DNA from: an uncultured Lachnospiraceae bacterium
GTDB taxonomy: Bacteria; Bacillota; Clostridia; Lachnospirales; Lachnospiraceae
Assembly (NCBI GenBank): GCA_900320345.1
Contig: ONRZ01000002.1
Coordinates: 39,417 to 103,416 of the forward strand
Length of the DNA: 64,000 nucleotides
Direction: 5' to 3'
The stretch's first letter is position 1, and every line of letters starts with the position of its first letter. Shown piece by piece: positions 35,193 to 44,497 of this stretch. Both the position numbers and the translations under genes were made by a program. Under the pieces are notes generated by a model. The model had not been told where the DNA came from, made no database searches, and was given only the letters and a program-made list of their open reading frames with translations.

Positions 35193-36800
35193 ATGAAGAG
35201 GTTATTCAGTGTGATCATCGTGGCTGCGCTCACGGCTGCGATGATCCTGACGGCAATAAAGATAAGCGATCCCATGTACAGTGCGAGCGGGATCAGGGAA
35301 GACGGATCGGGATCCGGAGAGGGTTTATCGGAACAGATAGCAGATCCAAAGGAGCTTCATGATGATAAGACGCTCATAATGTGGTACGCGGATGATTCGT
35401 TGACGGAATACTTATCTGCCCAGGCCGCATCATATCTGAGTGAGACCGGTATACATGTAAAACCGGTGCTTGTCAGCGGAGTGGAATACCTTGAACAGAT
35501 AAATCATGCATCGGTATATGAGGGAACCGGAGAAAACGGGGATATCATAACGGCGCCGGATATGTATATAACCACTCATGATAATCTCATGAAGGCATAT
35601 TATGCGGGACTTGCATCGGAGATAACCGATCCTCAGAAAGTGGTAAATGCAATGAATTACCCGCAGACAGCCCTGCATGCCGTAACATGTGCGGGAAAGA
35701 GAGTCGGGTATCCCCTATATTATGAGACAAATTTCCTGCTCTATAATAAGACATATATGGCCAATATCGCGAAACAGAATATAGAAGAACCGGAGTTTAC
35801 GGGTGAGGAGACCACTGAGGAAGAGACCGGGGCAAATGACGGAAATACAGACGGTACGGTTTCTTCAAACAGCGGTATAACTGTCGTTAATGAATTAAGT
35901 GTGTCGGGCAATGAAGCGGAAGAAGCAGAGGATGCGGATCCGATGGGAGACGAGGATGTCGTTACGGATCCCCAAGTCCTTGAGAAACTTGCCAATATGA
36001 TACCTGCCACGATCGACGATATACTTACGTTTGCAAATAACTACGATGCTCCGGAACAGGTGGAGTCAATCTTTAAATGGGATGTTACGGATATCTTCTA
36101 TAATTATTTCTTCGTGGGCAATTATATAAATGTCGGCGGGGAAGACGGAGATGATAATTCCTATTTCAATGTCTATAACCAGCAGGCGGTTGACTGTCTC
36201 AAGGCATATCAGAATATCAATCAGTTTTTTGCCATAGACACAAAGTCGGTCACATATGACAGCATCCTGAAGGAATTTATCGAAGGCAGAACGGTATTCA
36301 CGGTAGCAACGACAGATGCTCTCGCAAAGCTGAGGGAAGCCAAGGAGAACGGAGAATTTGAATATGACTACGGTGTTGCGATACTGCCTGATATAAGTCA
36401 GACGCTTAAGGCCCGCGGCATGTCGGAGACTTCGACCGTAGTTGTAAACGGATACTCCTATAATAAGGATATGGCGAATGAATTTGCCGAGTATCTGTCC
36501 TATGAGAAAGCGGCTGATATATATAAGAAAGCAGGACGCATTTCATGTCTTAAAAATGTTACTTACGAGGATGAAGAGATATCTCACGTGATGCAGGAAT
36601 ATGAGAAATCCGTACCCATGCCCAAGATGATAGAAGCCGGAAATTACTGGGTACAGCTTGAGATAGCCTTTACAAAGGTCTGGAACGGTGCGGATCCCGA
36701 TGAGACTCTAAAAGAACTTGACGAAACGCTCGGCAGACAGATCGATGAATTGGAACAGCATGTTCTCACGCAGGAATCTATTAAGATAGGGATAGATTAA
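35193..36800 (+). CDS. Extracellular solute-binding protein-like, membrane anchored
   Basis: 535 residues. MKRLFSVIIVAALTAAMILT is a signal or anchor helix without a lipobox Cys. The rest resembles family 1 (maltose-type) substrate-binding proteins: LIMWYADDSLTEYLSAQA, VGYPLYYETNFLLYNKTYM, and a helical C-terminal half. A low-complexity acidic insert (~200-255; EETTEEETGANDG and similar) interrupts the lobe, which is unusual. No ABC permease or ATPase is next to it, so it may be a sensor or cell-surface subunit rather than a transporter component. Confidence 0.75.
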   Translation: MKRLFSVIIVAALTAAMILTAIKISDPMYSASGIREDGSGSGEGLSEQIADPKELHDDKTLIMWYADDSLTEYLSAQAASYLSETGIHVKPVLVSGVEYLEQINHASVYEGTGENGDIITAPDMYITTHDNLMKAYYAGLASEITDPQKVVNAMNYPQTALHAVTCAGKRVGYPLYYETNFLLYNKTYMANIAKQNIEEPEFTGEETTEEETGANDGNTDGTVSSNSGITVVNELSVSGNEAEEAEDADPMGDEDVVTDPQVLEKLANMIPATIDDILTFANNYDAPEQVESIFKWDVTDIFYNYFFVGNYINVGGEDGDDNSYFNVYNQQAVDCLKAYQNINQFFAIDTKSVTYDSILKEFIEGRTVFTVATTDALAKLREAKENGEFEYDYGVAILPDISQTLKARGMSETSTVVVNGYSYNKDMANEFAEYLSYEKAADIYKKAGRISCLKNVTYEDEEISHVMQEYEKSVPMPKMIEAGNYWVQLEIAFTKVWNGADPDETLKELDETLGRQIDELEQHVLTQESIKIGID

Positions 36801-36811
36801 ATGCAGTTCAC

Positions 36812-36866
36812 AGAATGAACACTTTTTCATCACTTTTTTCTCACGGAACGTATGTAGAATGAACAC
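36812..36866 (+). repeat. Direct repeat upstream of htrA
   Basis: AGAATGAACAC occurs at 36812-36822 and again at 36856-36866, 44 bases apart (about four helical turns), just before the AT-rich promoter area of the HtrA gene. It could be a paired regulator site. Confidence 0.45.
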
Positions 36867-36941
36867 AGATTTAAGATAATATATAAACATAAAATAAATC
36901 GTTCGTGCGACGGCAAGTGAAGAAAAAGGGAGGTATGAGTT

Positions 36942-38426
36942 ATGTACGAATATTACGATTATGAGAATCAGCCTATTCAGGGCGAAAAGGAAAGGATACA
37001 GGCAGAAGCAAGAGAACGTGCGGCTAAGGAAGCCAAGGCAAGGAAGAAAGAAAAGAGAAACAAATGGCTTTCATGTATAGCATACGCTCTGGTATTCGGT
37101 TTAATAGCAGGTGGTGTGTTCCAGGGAGTCGATCTTGCGGGTGACATCGTAAGAAATAAAATGGGACTCAACAAGGAAGTGCTTGCCGGAACTGATAAAA
37201 ACAGTGCGGACACAAATAAGGAAAAACTTCAGAGCTCAGCCAAAACAGAGGAAGAAGAAAAATCCGACGAGGAGGAAAAGGTAACAACAAATAAGAGCGC
37301 AGCAGTTGCTACCCCGCTTTCATCAAAAGGCAGTCTGGATGTTTCCGATGTTGCCGAGAGTGTAATGCCATCCATAGTATCCATTACAAATAAGAGCGTA
37401 CAGGAAGTAAGATCGTTCTTCGGCGGAGGCATACATCAGTATGAGAGCGTGAGCGCAGGCTCCGGTATAATAATAGGTGAAAATGATGATGAACTGCTGC
37501 TTGTAACAAATAATCATGTGGTCGAAGGTGCCAAGGAAATATCGGTAGGATTCATAGATGATGAGGTGTATGAGGCGGTAGTCAAGGGAACAGATCCCGA
37601 AAACGATCTTGCGGTCATCGCGGTCAAACTGTCCGATATAAAGGACAGCACAATGGATAAGATCGTTATCGCAACAATGGGCGATTCGGATGCTCTTGAG
37701 ATAGGTGAGCAGGTGGTCGCCATAGGTAATGCTCTCGGATATGGTCAGTCGGTCACAACGGGTATAGTAAGTGCTCTGGACAGAGAGGTTGAGATAGATA
37801 ATCTTACGAGCAAACTTATACAGACGGATGCAGCGATAAATCCCGGGAACAGCGGCGGTGCACTCCTTAATATGCGTGGTGAAGTGATCGGTATCAATTC
37901 GGCGAAGTTTGCATCAGCACAGGTTGAAGGCATGGGATATGCGATACCTATTTCGACTGCGACTCCCATAATAGAGGAACTCATGAACAGAAGGACGAGG
38001 GAAGTGGTCGATAAGAAGGATGCAAGTTACCTTGGTATTTCCGGTGTATCGGTTACCAATGAAGTATCAAAGACCTACAACATCCCCACCGGTGTTTATA
38101 TCTCGGAGGTTGAGAAGAACGGACCTGCCGATAAGGGAGGGATAAAAGAAGGAGATGTTATTAAGAAGTTCGACGGAGTGACGGTATCATCCATCAATGA
38201 TATAAAAGAACAGTTGAATTATTACAAGGCAGGAGAGAAGATCAAGATCCTTGTGAAGAGACCGGACGGATCGGAATATAAAGATGTCACGGTCGAGGTA
38301 ACGCTCGGAAAACGTTCGGAGTCGGATCTTGCCGATGAAGACGACAGTAAAGAGCCGGTACAGGAAAACGGCGGGCAGGATGACGATGCCATTTATATAG
38401 ATCCATTCTCGATATTCGGATATTAA
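36942..38426 (+). CDS. htrA: HtrA/DegP-like serine protease
   Basis: Membrane-anchored protease and chaperone of the cell surface. 494 residues: cytosolic charged N-terminus, one membrane helix (~43-65), acidic linker, trypsin-like domain with catalytic His in TNNHVVEG, Asp in ENDLAVIAVK and Ser in NPGNSGGALLN, then a PDZ domain (~355-455; LGISGVSV, GPADKGGIKEGDVI) and an acidic tail. GGGAGG is 8 bases before ATG 36942. In Bacillus, htrA answers to secretion stress; the repeat upstream may serve such control here. Confidence 0.95.
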   Translation: MYEYYDYENQPIQGEKERIQAEARERAAKEAKARKKEKRNKWLSCIAYALVFGLIAGGVFQGVDLAGDIVRNKMGLNKEVLAGTDKNSADTNKEKLQSSAKTEEEEKSDEEEKVTTNKSAAVATPLSSKGSLDVSDVAESVMPSIVSITNKSVQEVRSFFGGGIHQYESVSAGSGIIIGENDDELLLVTNNHVVEGAKEISVGFIDDEVYEAVVKGTDPENDLAVIAVKLSDIKDSTMDKIVIATMGDSDALEIGEQVVAIGNALGYGQSVTTGIVSALDREVEIDNLTSKLIQTDAAINPGNSGGALLNMRGEVIGINSAKFASAQVEGMGYAIPISTATPIIEELMNRRTREVVDKKDASYLGISGVSVTNEVSKTYNIPTGVYISEVEKNGPADKGGIKEGDVIKKFDGVTVSSINDIKEQLNYYKAGEKIKILVKRPDGSEYKDVTVEVTLGKRSESDLADEDDSKEPVQENGGQDDDAIYIDPFSIFGY

Positions 38427-38438
38427 GACAAGTTTTCG

Positions 38439-38503
38439 TTTACTTATTCTCCTTTACACATTATAATGTATTCGATCAGGCGAACGCTCCAAAGGGGCGT
38501 TCG
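38439..38503 (+). promoter_or_regulatory. Promoter with hairpin at the start of the transcript
   Basis: TTTACT (38439-38444) and TATAAT (38462-38467), spacer 17. A strong hairpin CGAACGCTCC/GGGGCGTTCG (38481-38503) lies just past the expected start near 38474. Only a short T run follows (TTTGAG), so it may end htrA transcripts, protect the 5' end of the next mRNA, or both. Confidence 0.5.
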
Positions 38504-38542
38504 TTTGAGTTGTGTATAAACGGCATGACGCGGAGATGACAA

Positions 38543-40636
38543 ATGGAGATCAATCAGATCAGTCTTACACCCACTATAACAATTCCTAAGGGCAATTTTG
38601 ACTTTGTAATGGAAGCTACTCATAATGAGCAGCTTTATTTAGGCTGCCTGAATGCCGAGAAATGTATGATGACCGATTATGACGCCTGCCTTAAGGGGAT
38701 ACGCAGATCGATAGAGATGCTGGGTATAGAACTTGAGAAGTGGAGCAGGGCAGAGAGAAACGGAGTGTCCGCGGAAGAGGCGTTAAGGACGATCTTTTTG
38801 GATCTGAAAAGGGCAGGCGGACATAAGAGCGGCCGTAAAGAAAGAAGACGTATATCCAAGAAGAATTTTTATATACGGCATGTCGTTGATTTTGAGAAGA
38901 AGGATCATGAAGCATACATGCGGAATCAGATCAGGGATTTTATAGAGGAATACCATACCTGTTATCCCGACGGATTTGATGACAAAAACAGACCAAATGA
39001 TTCCCTTAAGGCTATAGCTTATGATATGTATGCGAGATGTTCGAAACCGATCTCGGACAAGGGAAGTGCCACCAAGGAGGACTGTATCAACCTTATAAAG
39101 CTCTTCCACAGTATGCTGTGTCTGATCAATTATGTGCAGGAACCGTATGATATCGAACTTACACCCATAGACGATTATTTTCCGGTGCCTTATGAGTACT
39201 ATAAGGAATTGGATCTCATAAGGGGAAGTAATACCAAGATATATGTTTCCGGTGACGGTGAGACTTACTATATGTTAAAACGCAAGGATATCGAGTATCT
39301 GGATATCCTCAATCCCGATATATATAAGCTGCGTCTCCAGGAACTCGACAAGCTCGATACTCTGTGGCGCCGTCTGGGCAGCCTGCCCGGATATGCGGAA
39401 CATAAGGCGATCGAAGTCGGAACGCATGATTACAGACGATCCGTATATGAGTTTTCCGGACGCCCGCGTGCTATGACGCAGAGATTCATTGACAAGCTGG
39501 ATGAGAGGAGCAGGAGAGAGGAACTTGTCCGCGGTCTGATGAGGGTTATCAGGCTTATGCATGACACTGAACCGCCGATAGCTCATTGTTATCTTAATCC
39601 CGAATGTATTTATGTCTGCGAAAACGGACGCGGACTTATGCCGTATATAGTTATGTTTGAAAGCTTACGTCCGTATTCTTTTGCAAACGAATATCCGGAC
39701 AGGGGAATGCTGGATGATTATTTCAATTCCATAAATCTGCAGAAATTCATAGCTCCGGAGATACGTAACGGACAGGAAAATACTGCGGATGATGCGGGGA
39801 GAGCAGATATCTATTCCCTGGGCAAGCTGATCAAATATATTTACGGCCGGGATGAGAACAAGGTGCGTGATTTTGTTGACCGGCTGATAATCAAGGATCC
39901 GATGTCAAGACCTTCGATAGCGGATGCGGCAAGACTGTATGATGATGAGGTCGTGTATTTTGAACCTACGGTGCTCATGGGAAATGAAGTGCTTACGGAG
40001 TTCAGGCTTCTTATCTTTACGCCCTTCCACGGATTTGACAATTACATCATAGACGATACGGTCACTGTGGGAAGGATGTTCAGTTCATCCGGCAGGGATA
40101 TCAAGGTGGACTCTCCCATCGCTTCAAGGACACACGGGAGGTTTATAAAGACCGATCAGGGTTTTGAGTATATGGATATGATAAGCACCAACGGTACGTT
40201 TATTAACGGGGTACTGTACGGAGCGCAGCGGTCCGGACGCTCGGATACCAAGAAACTTATGATCGGAGATATACTTAAGATCGATCACCCGGAGTTTAAG
40301 AACACTCACCGCAATGCGGTACTTATGTTTGTGCTCGGACCTTCAAATCATGAGATGAAGGAACATACCCTTGACATATCCGAAGGAATGGATATTTCGG
40401 TAGGCAGAGAGAGGGGCGACATTATCCTTGCAAATAACCGGGTTTCAAAGAGGCATGCAAGGTTCGTGGTCAAGGACAGCCTGCTGTATATCCAGGATCT
40501 TAACAGCACGAACGGAGTATATGTAAACGGTTTGAAGATAACAGGTTCCACGGTCCTGCACCATATGGATTCGGTCAGGATAGAGGATTATGTCTTTATC
40601 GTATCGGGGAAGAAGATCCATTATTTTTCGGAATAA
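38543..40636 (+). CDS. Pseudokinase with two C-terminal FHA domains
   Basis: 697 residues. The N-terminal ~230 residues are charged and not recognised. Residues ~230-475 resemble a Ser/Thr kinase fold without catalytic residues: the HRD region reads AHCYLNPECIYV, no DFG is seen, but RADIYSLGKLIKYI and the end DPMSRPSIADA match the C-lobe. Two FHA domains follow (~505-590, VGRMFSSSGRDIKV and STNGTFING; ~610-690, VGRERGDIILA, RVSKRHARF, STNGVYVNG). Likely a phosphothreonine-reading scaffold. EssB of T7SSb is also a pseudokinase, and EssC and the VWA protein here carry FHA domains, so a link is possible but untested. Confidence 0.75.
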   Translation: MEINQISLTPTITIPKGNFDFVMEATHNEQLYLGCLNAEKCMMTDYDACLKGIRRSIEMLGIELEKWSRAERNGVSAEEALRTIFLDLKRAGGHKSGRKERRRISKKNFYIRHVVDFEKKDHEAYMRNQIRDFIEEYHTCYPDGFDDKNRPNDSLKAIAYDMYARCSKPISDKGSATKEDCINLIKLFHSMLCLINYVQEPYDIELTPIDDYFPVPYEYYKELDLIRGSNTKIYVSGDGETYYMLKRKDIEYLDILNPDIYKLRLQELDKLDTLWRRLGSLPGYAEHKAIEVGTHDYRRSVYEFSGRPRAMTQRFIDKLDERSRREELVRGLMRVIRLMHDTEPPIAHCYLNPECIYVCENGRGLMPYIVMFESLRPYSFANEYPDRGMLDDYFNSINLQKFIAPEIRNGQENTADDAGRADIYSLGKLIKYIYGRDENKVRDFVDRLIIKDPMSRPSIADAARLYDDEVVYFEPTVLMGNEVLTEFRLLIFTPFHGFDNYIIDDTVTVGRMFSSSGRDIKVDSPIASRTHGRFIKTDQGFEYMDMISTNGTFINGVLYGAQRSGRSDTKKLMIGDILKIDHPEFKNTHRNAVLMFVLGPSNHEMKEHTLDISEGMDISVGRERGDIILANNRVSKRHARFVVKDSLLYIQDLNSTNGVYVNGLKITGSTVLHHMDSVRIEDYVFIVSGKKIHYFSE

Positions 40637-40671
40637 ATTATTTTTTTGTTCTTTCAAGTGAGTTTAAACTG

Positions 40672-40680
40672 TGCTACAAT
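40672..40680 (+). promoter_or_regulatory. Extended -10 promoter of comEA
   Basis: TGTGCTACAAT ending at 40680 gives a TG-n extended -10 (TACAAT at 40675-40680). It places the start of transcription near 40687 and so rules out the in-frame start at 40671. Confidence 0.55.
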
Positions 40681-40715
40681 GTTCATTGCATAAGAGCCTG
40701 CACAGGGAGGCTTAT

Positions 40716-41393
40716 TTGAAAAAATCTATATTGAACATTTTAACAGTTTTTATCCTTTCTATTGTCATGGCATTATCGTCAGGCTGCGATGGAGAAGAAG
40801 CAGTCATTGATCTTGAAAGGGAAAGCGTCATAAACGATCCCACATTGAGTACTTATGATGAAGTGACGGTCAGGTCCGATGATGACGGACAGGAGAAGCG
40901 GAATTATGTAACGGAAGCTGAGCCTGCCGCAAATGCGGATGTGACCGTATATGTATGCGGCGCGGTCAACCGTGCGGGAGTATACAGGCTCCCGGGACAG
41001 CCGCGTGTTATTGATGCGATCGAAGCCGCATGCGGAATGAATGAGTCTGCGGACAGGGATTTCATCAATCAGGCTATGCTTATTGAAGACGGGCAGAAGA
41101 TATATATCCCCACAAGAGAAGAAACAGCCAAAATGGATGATGCTTCAAAGATGGGGGATATGGCCGTGTACGACGGGTCTGCAGAGGCCGGCGGTAAGGA
41201 TGATAAGGTCAATATAAATACTGCCGATGCCGCGGAACTTATGACTTTGCCGGGAATAGGCGAAGCCAAGGCGGCACTTATAATTGAATACCGAACGGGT
41301 TCGGGAGGCTTTAAGGCCATAGAAGATATCATGAATATCAGTGGTATCAAGGAAGGAATGTTTAACAGGATAAAGGATAAGATCTGCATTTAG
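40716..41393 (+). CDS. comEA: ComEA-like DNA-binding lipoprotein
   Basis: Surface receptor for DNA in natural transformation. 225 residues from TTG 40716 (GGGAGG 5 bases upstream). Signal peptide KKSILNILTVFILSIVMALS with lipobox SSGC; the usual ComEA has an N-terminal anchor helix instead. Then an SLBB domain (~80-135; VYVCGAVNRAGVYRLPG) and two helix-hairpin-helix motifs at the end (NINTADAAELMTLPGIGEAKA, shown in part; IMNISGIKEGMFNRI). comEC lies 3 kb downstream. Confidence 0.88.
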   Translation: MKKSILNILTVFILSIVMALSSGCDGEEAVIDLERESVINDPTLSTYDEVTVRSDDDGQEKRNYVTEAEPAANADVTVYVCGAVNRAGVYRLPGQPRVIDAIEAACGMNESADRDFINQAMLIEDGQKIYIPTREETAKMDDASKMGDMAVYDGSAEAGGKDDKVNINTADAAELMTLPGIGEAKAALIIEYRTGSGGFKAIEDIMNISGIKEGMFNRIKDKICI

Positions 41394-41407
41394 AAAAGGG
41401 GAACGGC

Positions 41408-42097
41408 ATGAAGGTTCTTGTAGTGGATGATGAGAAGGCTATAGTCAAGGGAATAGCGTTCAGCATACAGAATGACGGCAATGAAGTTGACTGTGCTTAC
41501 GACGGAGAAGAAGCACTTGATATGATCAAAAAGGGCGATTACGATATCGTTCTTCTGGATGTTATGCTTCCGAAGATGGACGGATTTGAAGTATGCAGAC
41601 AGGTCAGGGAGTTCTCGAAGGTCCCGATAATAATGCTGACGGCCAAGAATGACGATATGGATAAGATCGCGGGGCTTACAAACGGCGCGGATGATTATGT
41701 TACAAAACCCTTCAACATCATGGAGATAAAGGCCAGGATGGATGCGGTTTTGAGAAGGACATCATCAGGGAAGAAACCGGCACCTTCGACAGACGAAACA
41801 GTTCTGTGCATAAGCGATATGAAGCTTGAGCGGACGAATAAACGCTTATTCATAGCCGGCCGCGAATATAATATAACCGTCAAGGAATTCGAGGTACTTG
41901 ATCTGCTGGCAAGCAATCCCGGTAAGGTGTACAGCCGGGACAAACTTCTTGAACTCATATGGGGACTTGATTATCCGGGCGGTTCGAGAACCGTGGATGT
42001 ACATGTCAGGAGACTGAGGGAGAAGATAGAAGAACAGCCCAGTGAACCCAAATATGTTCAGACTAAATGGGGAGTGGGATACTATTTCCATGGTTAA
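41408..42097 (+). CDS. Response regulator, OmpR/PhoB family
   Basis: 229 residues. Receiver domain with acidic pair VVDDEKA, phospho-acceptor Asp in DIVLLDVMLPKMDG (about residue 52), Thr in MLTAKND and Lys in VTKPFN. The C-terminal winged helix has RTVDVHVRRLREKIE and WGVGYYF, the OmpR signature. It overlaps the kinase gene by 8 bases. Close to YycF/WalR- or PhoP-like regulators, but the target set cannot be read here. Confidence 0.95.
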   Translation: MKVLVVDDEKAIVKGIAFSIQNDGNEVDCAYDGEEALDMIKKGDYDIVLLDVMLPKMDGFEVCRQVREFSKVPIIMLTAKNDDMDKIAGLTNGADDYVTKPFNIMEIKARMDAVLRRTSSGKKPAPSTDETVLCISDMKLERTNKRLFIAGREYNITVKEFEVLDLLASNPGKVYSRDKLLELIWGLDYPGGSRTVDVHVRRLREKIEEQPSEPKYVQTKWGVGYYFHG

Positions 42098-43571
42098 GGA
42101 TAGGATCGGGAATTTCAAGCTGTTTAGGAGTCTGAGCCTGCGCATTTTTGTCATCGTATGCGCGGTCGGCATAATCCCCGGCGTGATCTTAAGAAGCATA
42201 TTGCTTAACAGTTATGAAACGCGCGCTATCTCGGTCAAAGTATCCGAGATACAGAACCAATGCACGATTCTGGCAAATCATCTTGTCACCTACGGCTATC
42301 TGATAGATCAGACGTCGGAGGTGGTAAATGCGGAACTTGAGCAGTTCTCTTCGCTTTATGACGGACGTATCATGGTCATAGACAGCGATCTTAAGATAAT
42401 AAAGGACACATATTCCATAAGCCAGGGCAAGATAATGATCTCCGAAGAGATCATTAAATGCTTTGACAAGAATTCCATTTCAAAACATGATAAGAAGAAC
42501 CGGTATATCGAGTTTACCACGCCTATAACGGACCTTGAGAGCGGAGACGTGATAGGCGTGATCCTGACGAGCGTATCAACCGACAATATAGCCGAGACCA
42601 TCAAGATCATGGGACGTCAGGCATACATCTTTGAGATAATAGTTGCCGTGGTGACGCTGTGCTTTTCGGTGTTTGTGACAATATATCTGCTCAAACCGTT
42701 CCGTGCAGTGAATACTGCGATCATTCAGGTGGAAGAAGGTTTTACCGAAGAGAAGATATCGGTGCCCGTATATAATGAGACGAGAGCGATCTCCGAATCA
42801 TTCAACCGCCTTATGGAGAAGATGAATACGCTCGAAACATCGAGACAGGAATTCGTCGCCAACGTATCACATGAGCTGAAGACGCCCATAACATCGATGA
42901 AGGTTCTTGCCGATTCGCTTATCTCCCAGGAGGATGTGCCGGTTGAGATATACCGGGATTTCATGGAAGACATTTCGAGAGAGATAGACCGTGAGGATAA
43001 GATAATCAACGACCTGCTGTCGCTTGTAAAGCTTGACAGATCGACAAGCGATCTTATGAACATAAGCGTGGTCGATATAAATCTTATGCTGGAAAATATC
43101 CTGAAACGTGTAAGGCCCATAGCCGATAAGGCAAAGGTCGATCTCATTCTCGAGAGCATCCGGCCGGTAAGTGCCGAGATCGATGAGATAAAGCTGTCGC
43201 TGGCGATAATGAACGTTATCGAGAACGGAATCAAATACAACAAAGAGAACGGCTGGGTTAAGGTTACGTTGGATTCGGATCACCAGTTTTTTACCGTTGT
43301 GGTATCGGATTCCGGAGTCGGTATCCCGGAAGACTCGCTGGCCCACATATACGAGCGCTTCTACCGTGTTGACAAATCTCACTCACGCGAGATCGGAGGT
43401 ACGGGTCTCGGACTTGCGATAACGAGGAACGCAATACTGATGCACGACGGAGCGATCAGGGTTGAGAGCACGGAAGGCGTGGGAACGAGTTTTACGATAA
43501 AGATACCGAAGACACATAAGACAAACGGTGCGGTTAAGGATGATAAAACGGAAGAAAAGGAAACTAAATAA
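42090..43571 (+). CDS. Sensor histidine kinase
   Basis: 494 residues: membrane helix (~18-40), extracellular sensor (~45-175), second membrane helix (~187-208), HAMP domain, HisKA with phospho-acceptor His in VANVSHELKTPITSM, and HATPase with N box NVIENGIKYN, G1 DSGVGIPEDS and GGTGLGLAI. ATG 42090 (MVKDRIGNFKLF) lies at the end of the regulator gene. Partner of the preceding response regulator. The extracellular domain has no recognised ligand fold. Confidence 0.95.
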   Translation: MVKDRIGNFKLFRSLSLRIFVIVCAVGIIPGVILRSILLNSYETRAISVKVSEIQNQCTILANHLVTYGYLIDQTSEVVNAELEQFSSLYDGRIMVIDSDLKIIKDTYSISQGKIMISEEIIKCFDKNSISKHDKKNRYIEFTTPITDLESGDVIGVILTSVSTDNIAETIKIMGRQAYIFEIIVAVVTLCFSVFVTIYLLKPFRAVNTAIIQVEEGFTEEKISVPVYNETRAISESFNRLMEKMNTLETSRQEFVANVSHELKTPITSMKVLADSLISQEDVPVEIYRDFMEDISREIDREDKIINDLLSLVKLDRSTSDLMNISVVDINLMLENILKRVRPIADKAKVDLILESIRPVSAEIDEIKLSLAIMNVIENGIKYNKENGWVKVTLDSDHQFFTVVVSDSGVGIPEDSLAHIYERFYRVDKSHSREIGGTGLGLAITRNAILMHDGAIRVESTEGVGTSFTIKIPKTHKTNGAVKDDKTEEKETK

Positions 43572-44475
43572 AACGGCAGTCTTTGCGGCACTTATCTTTC
43601 TGCTCATCTGTGGATGCGGCAAAAAGGCGGATATCCCGGATGATGCATTCAGGATATATTATCCGGGAAAAGACGGCACGTTTGTAAAGCCGGTGGGTTT
43701 TGTTCCGTCCTCCGAAGATACTGAGGACCTTATAAACGAAGTGCTCGATGCTCTGTCCACACAGCCTGCGGATTATGATCTGCGTCCGGCCATCCCGGAG
43801 GACGTTAATGTCATATCTGCGATATTGAAGGACGGAGTGCTGCTTATTGATTTTTCCGCCGAATACTATAAGACCACGGGCCGGGAGGAAATACTGAAGA
43901 GGGCCGCGATAGTCAGGACACTGGATCAGATAGACGGCATAGGAGAGATGTCTTTTACGGTTGAAGGTGTTCCGGTCAATGATTCCAAGGGTGCTCCGAT
44001 AGGCATTATGACGGCGGATATGTTCATAGACAATGCGGGTGATGAGATAAACTCATATGAAAGGACACGTCTGAAACTGTACTTTGCGGATGAGTCCGGC
44101 ACAGCTCTTGTGGAGACAACGGAAGCCGTGGCATATAATTCAAATATTTCAATGGAGAAGCTCGTATGTGAGCATATAATCTCGGGACCTTTGTCGGGCG
44201 GATCATATCCGGTCACATCACCGGATGTAAGATTGATGGCCGTTACGACAAAGGACGGGGTTTGTTATGTAAACCTAAGCAAAGAATTCCTCCAAAAACA
44301 GGGTAATCTGAGGGATGAGGTGGTATTGTATTCGTTTGTGAATTCGTTAACGGAACTGCCGAATGTAAATAAAGTACAATTCATGATAGATTCGGAGACA
44401 GAGATATCCTTTGGAGAACACAGTTATCTCAATGCCCCGTTTGAGAGGGATCTTGCGCTAGTAAACAGTGAATGA
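43540..44475 (+). CDS. GerMN-domain lipoprotein
   Basis: 312 residues. Basic start MIKRKKRKLNKTAVFAAL, lipobox LICGC, then two GerMN (sporulation/germination) domains: one around LINEVLDALSTQP ... VLLIDFSAEYYKTTG, the second around VCEHIISGPLSGG ... CYVNLSKEFLQKQG. In Bacillus, GerM acts in spore formation and germination; here it ends a two-component operon, so it may be a cell-envelope partner. ATG 43540 overlaps the kinase gene end; a GTG at 43528 is also possible. Confidence 0.85.
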   Translation: MIKRKKRKLNKTAVFAALIFLLICGCGKKADIPDDAFRIYYPGKDGTFVKPVGFVPSSEDTEDLINEVLDALSTQPADYDLRPAIPEDVNVISAILKDGVLLIDFSAEYYKTTGREEILKRAAIVRTLDQIDGIGEMSFTVEGVPVNDSKGAPIGIMTADMFIDNAGDEINSYERTRLKLYFADESGTALVETTEAVAYNSNISMEKLVCEHIISGPLSGGSYPVTSPDVRLMAVTTKDGVCYVNLSKEFLQKQGNLRDEVVLYSFVNSLTELPNVNKVQFMIDSETEISFGEHSYLNAPFERDLALVNSE

Positions 44476-44497
44476 TCGATGATCACAGGAGGATATA

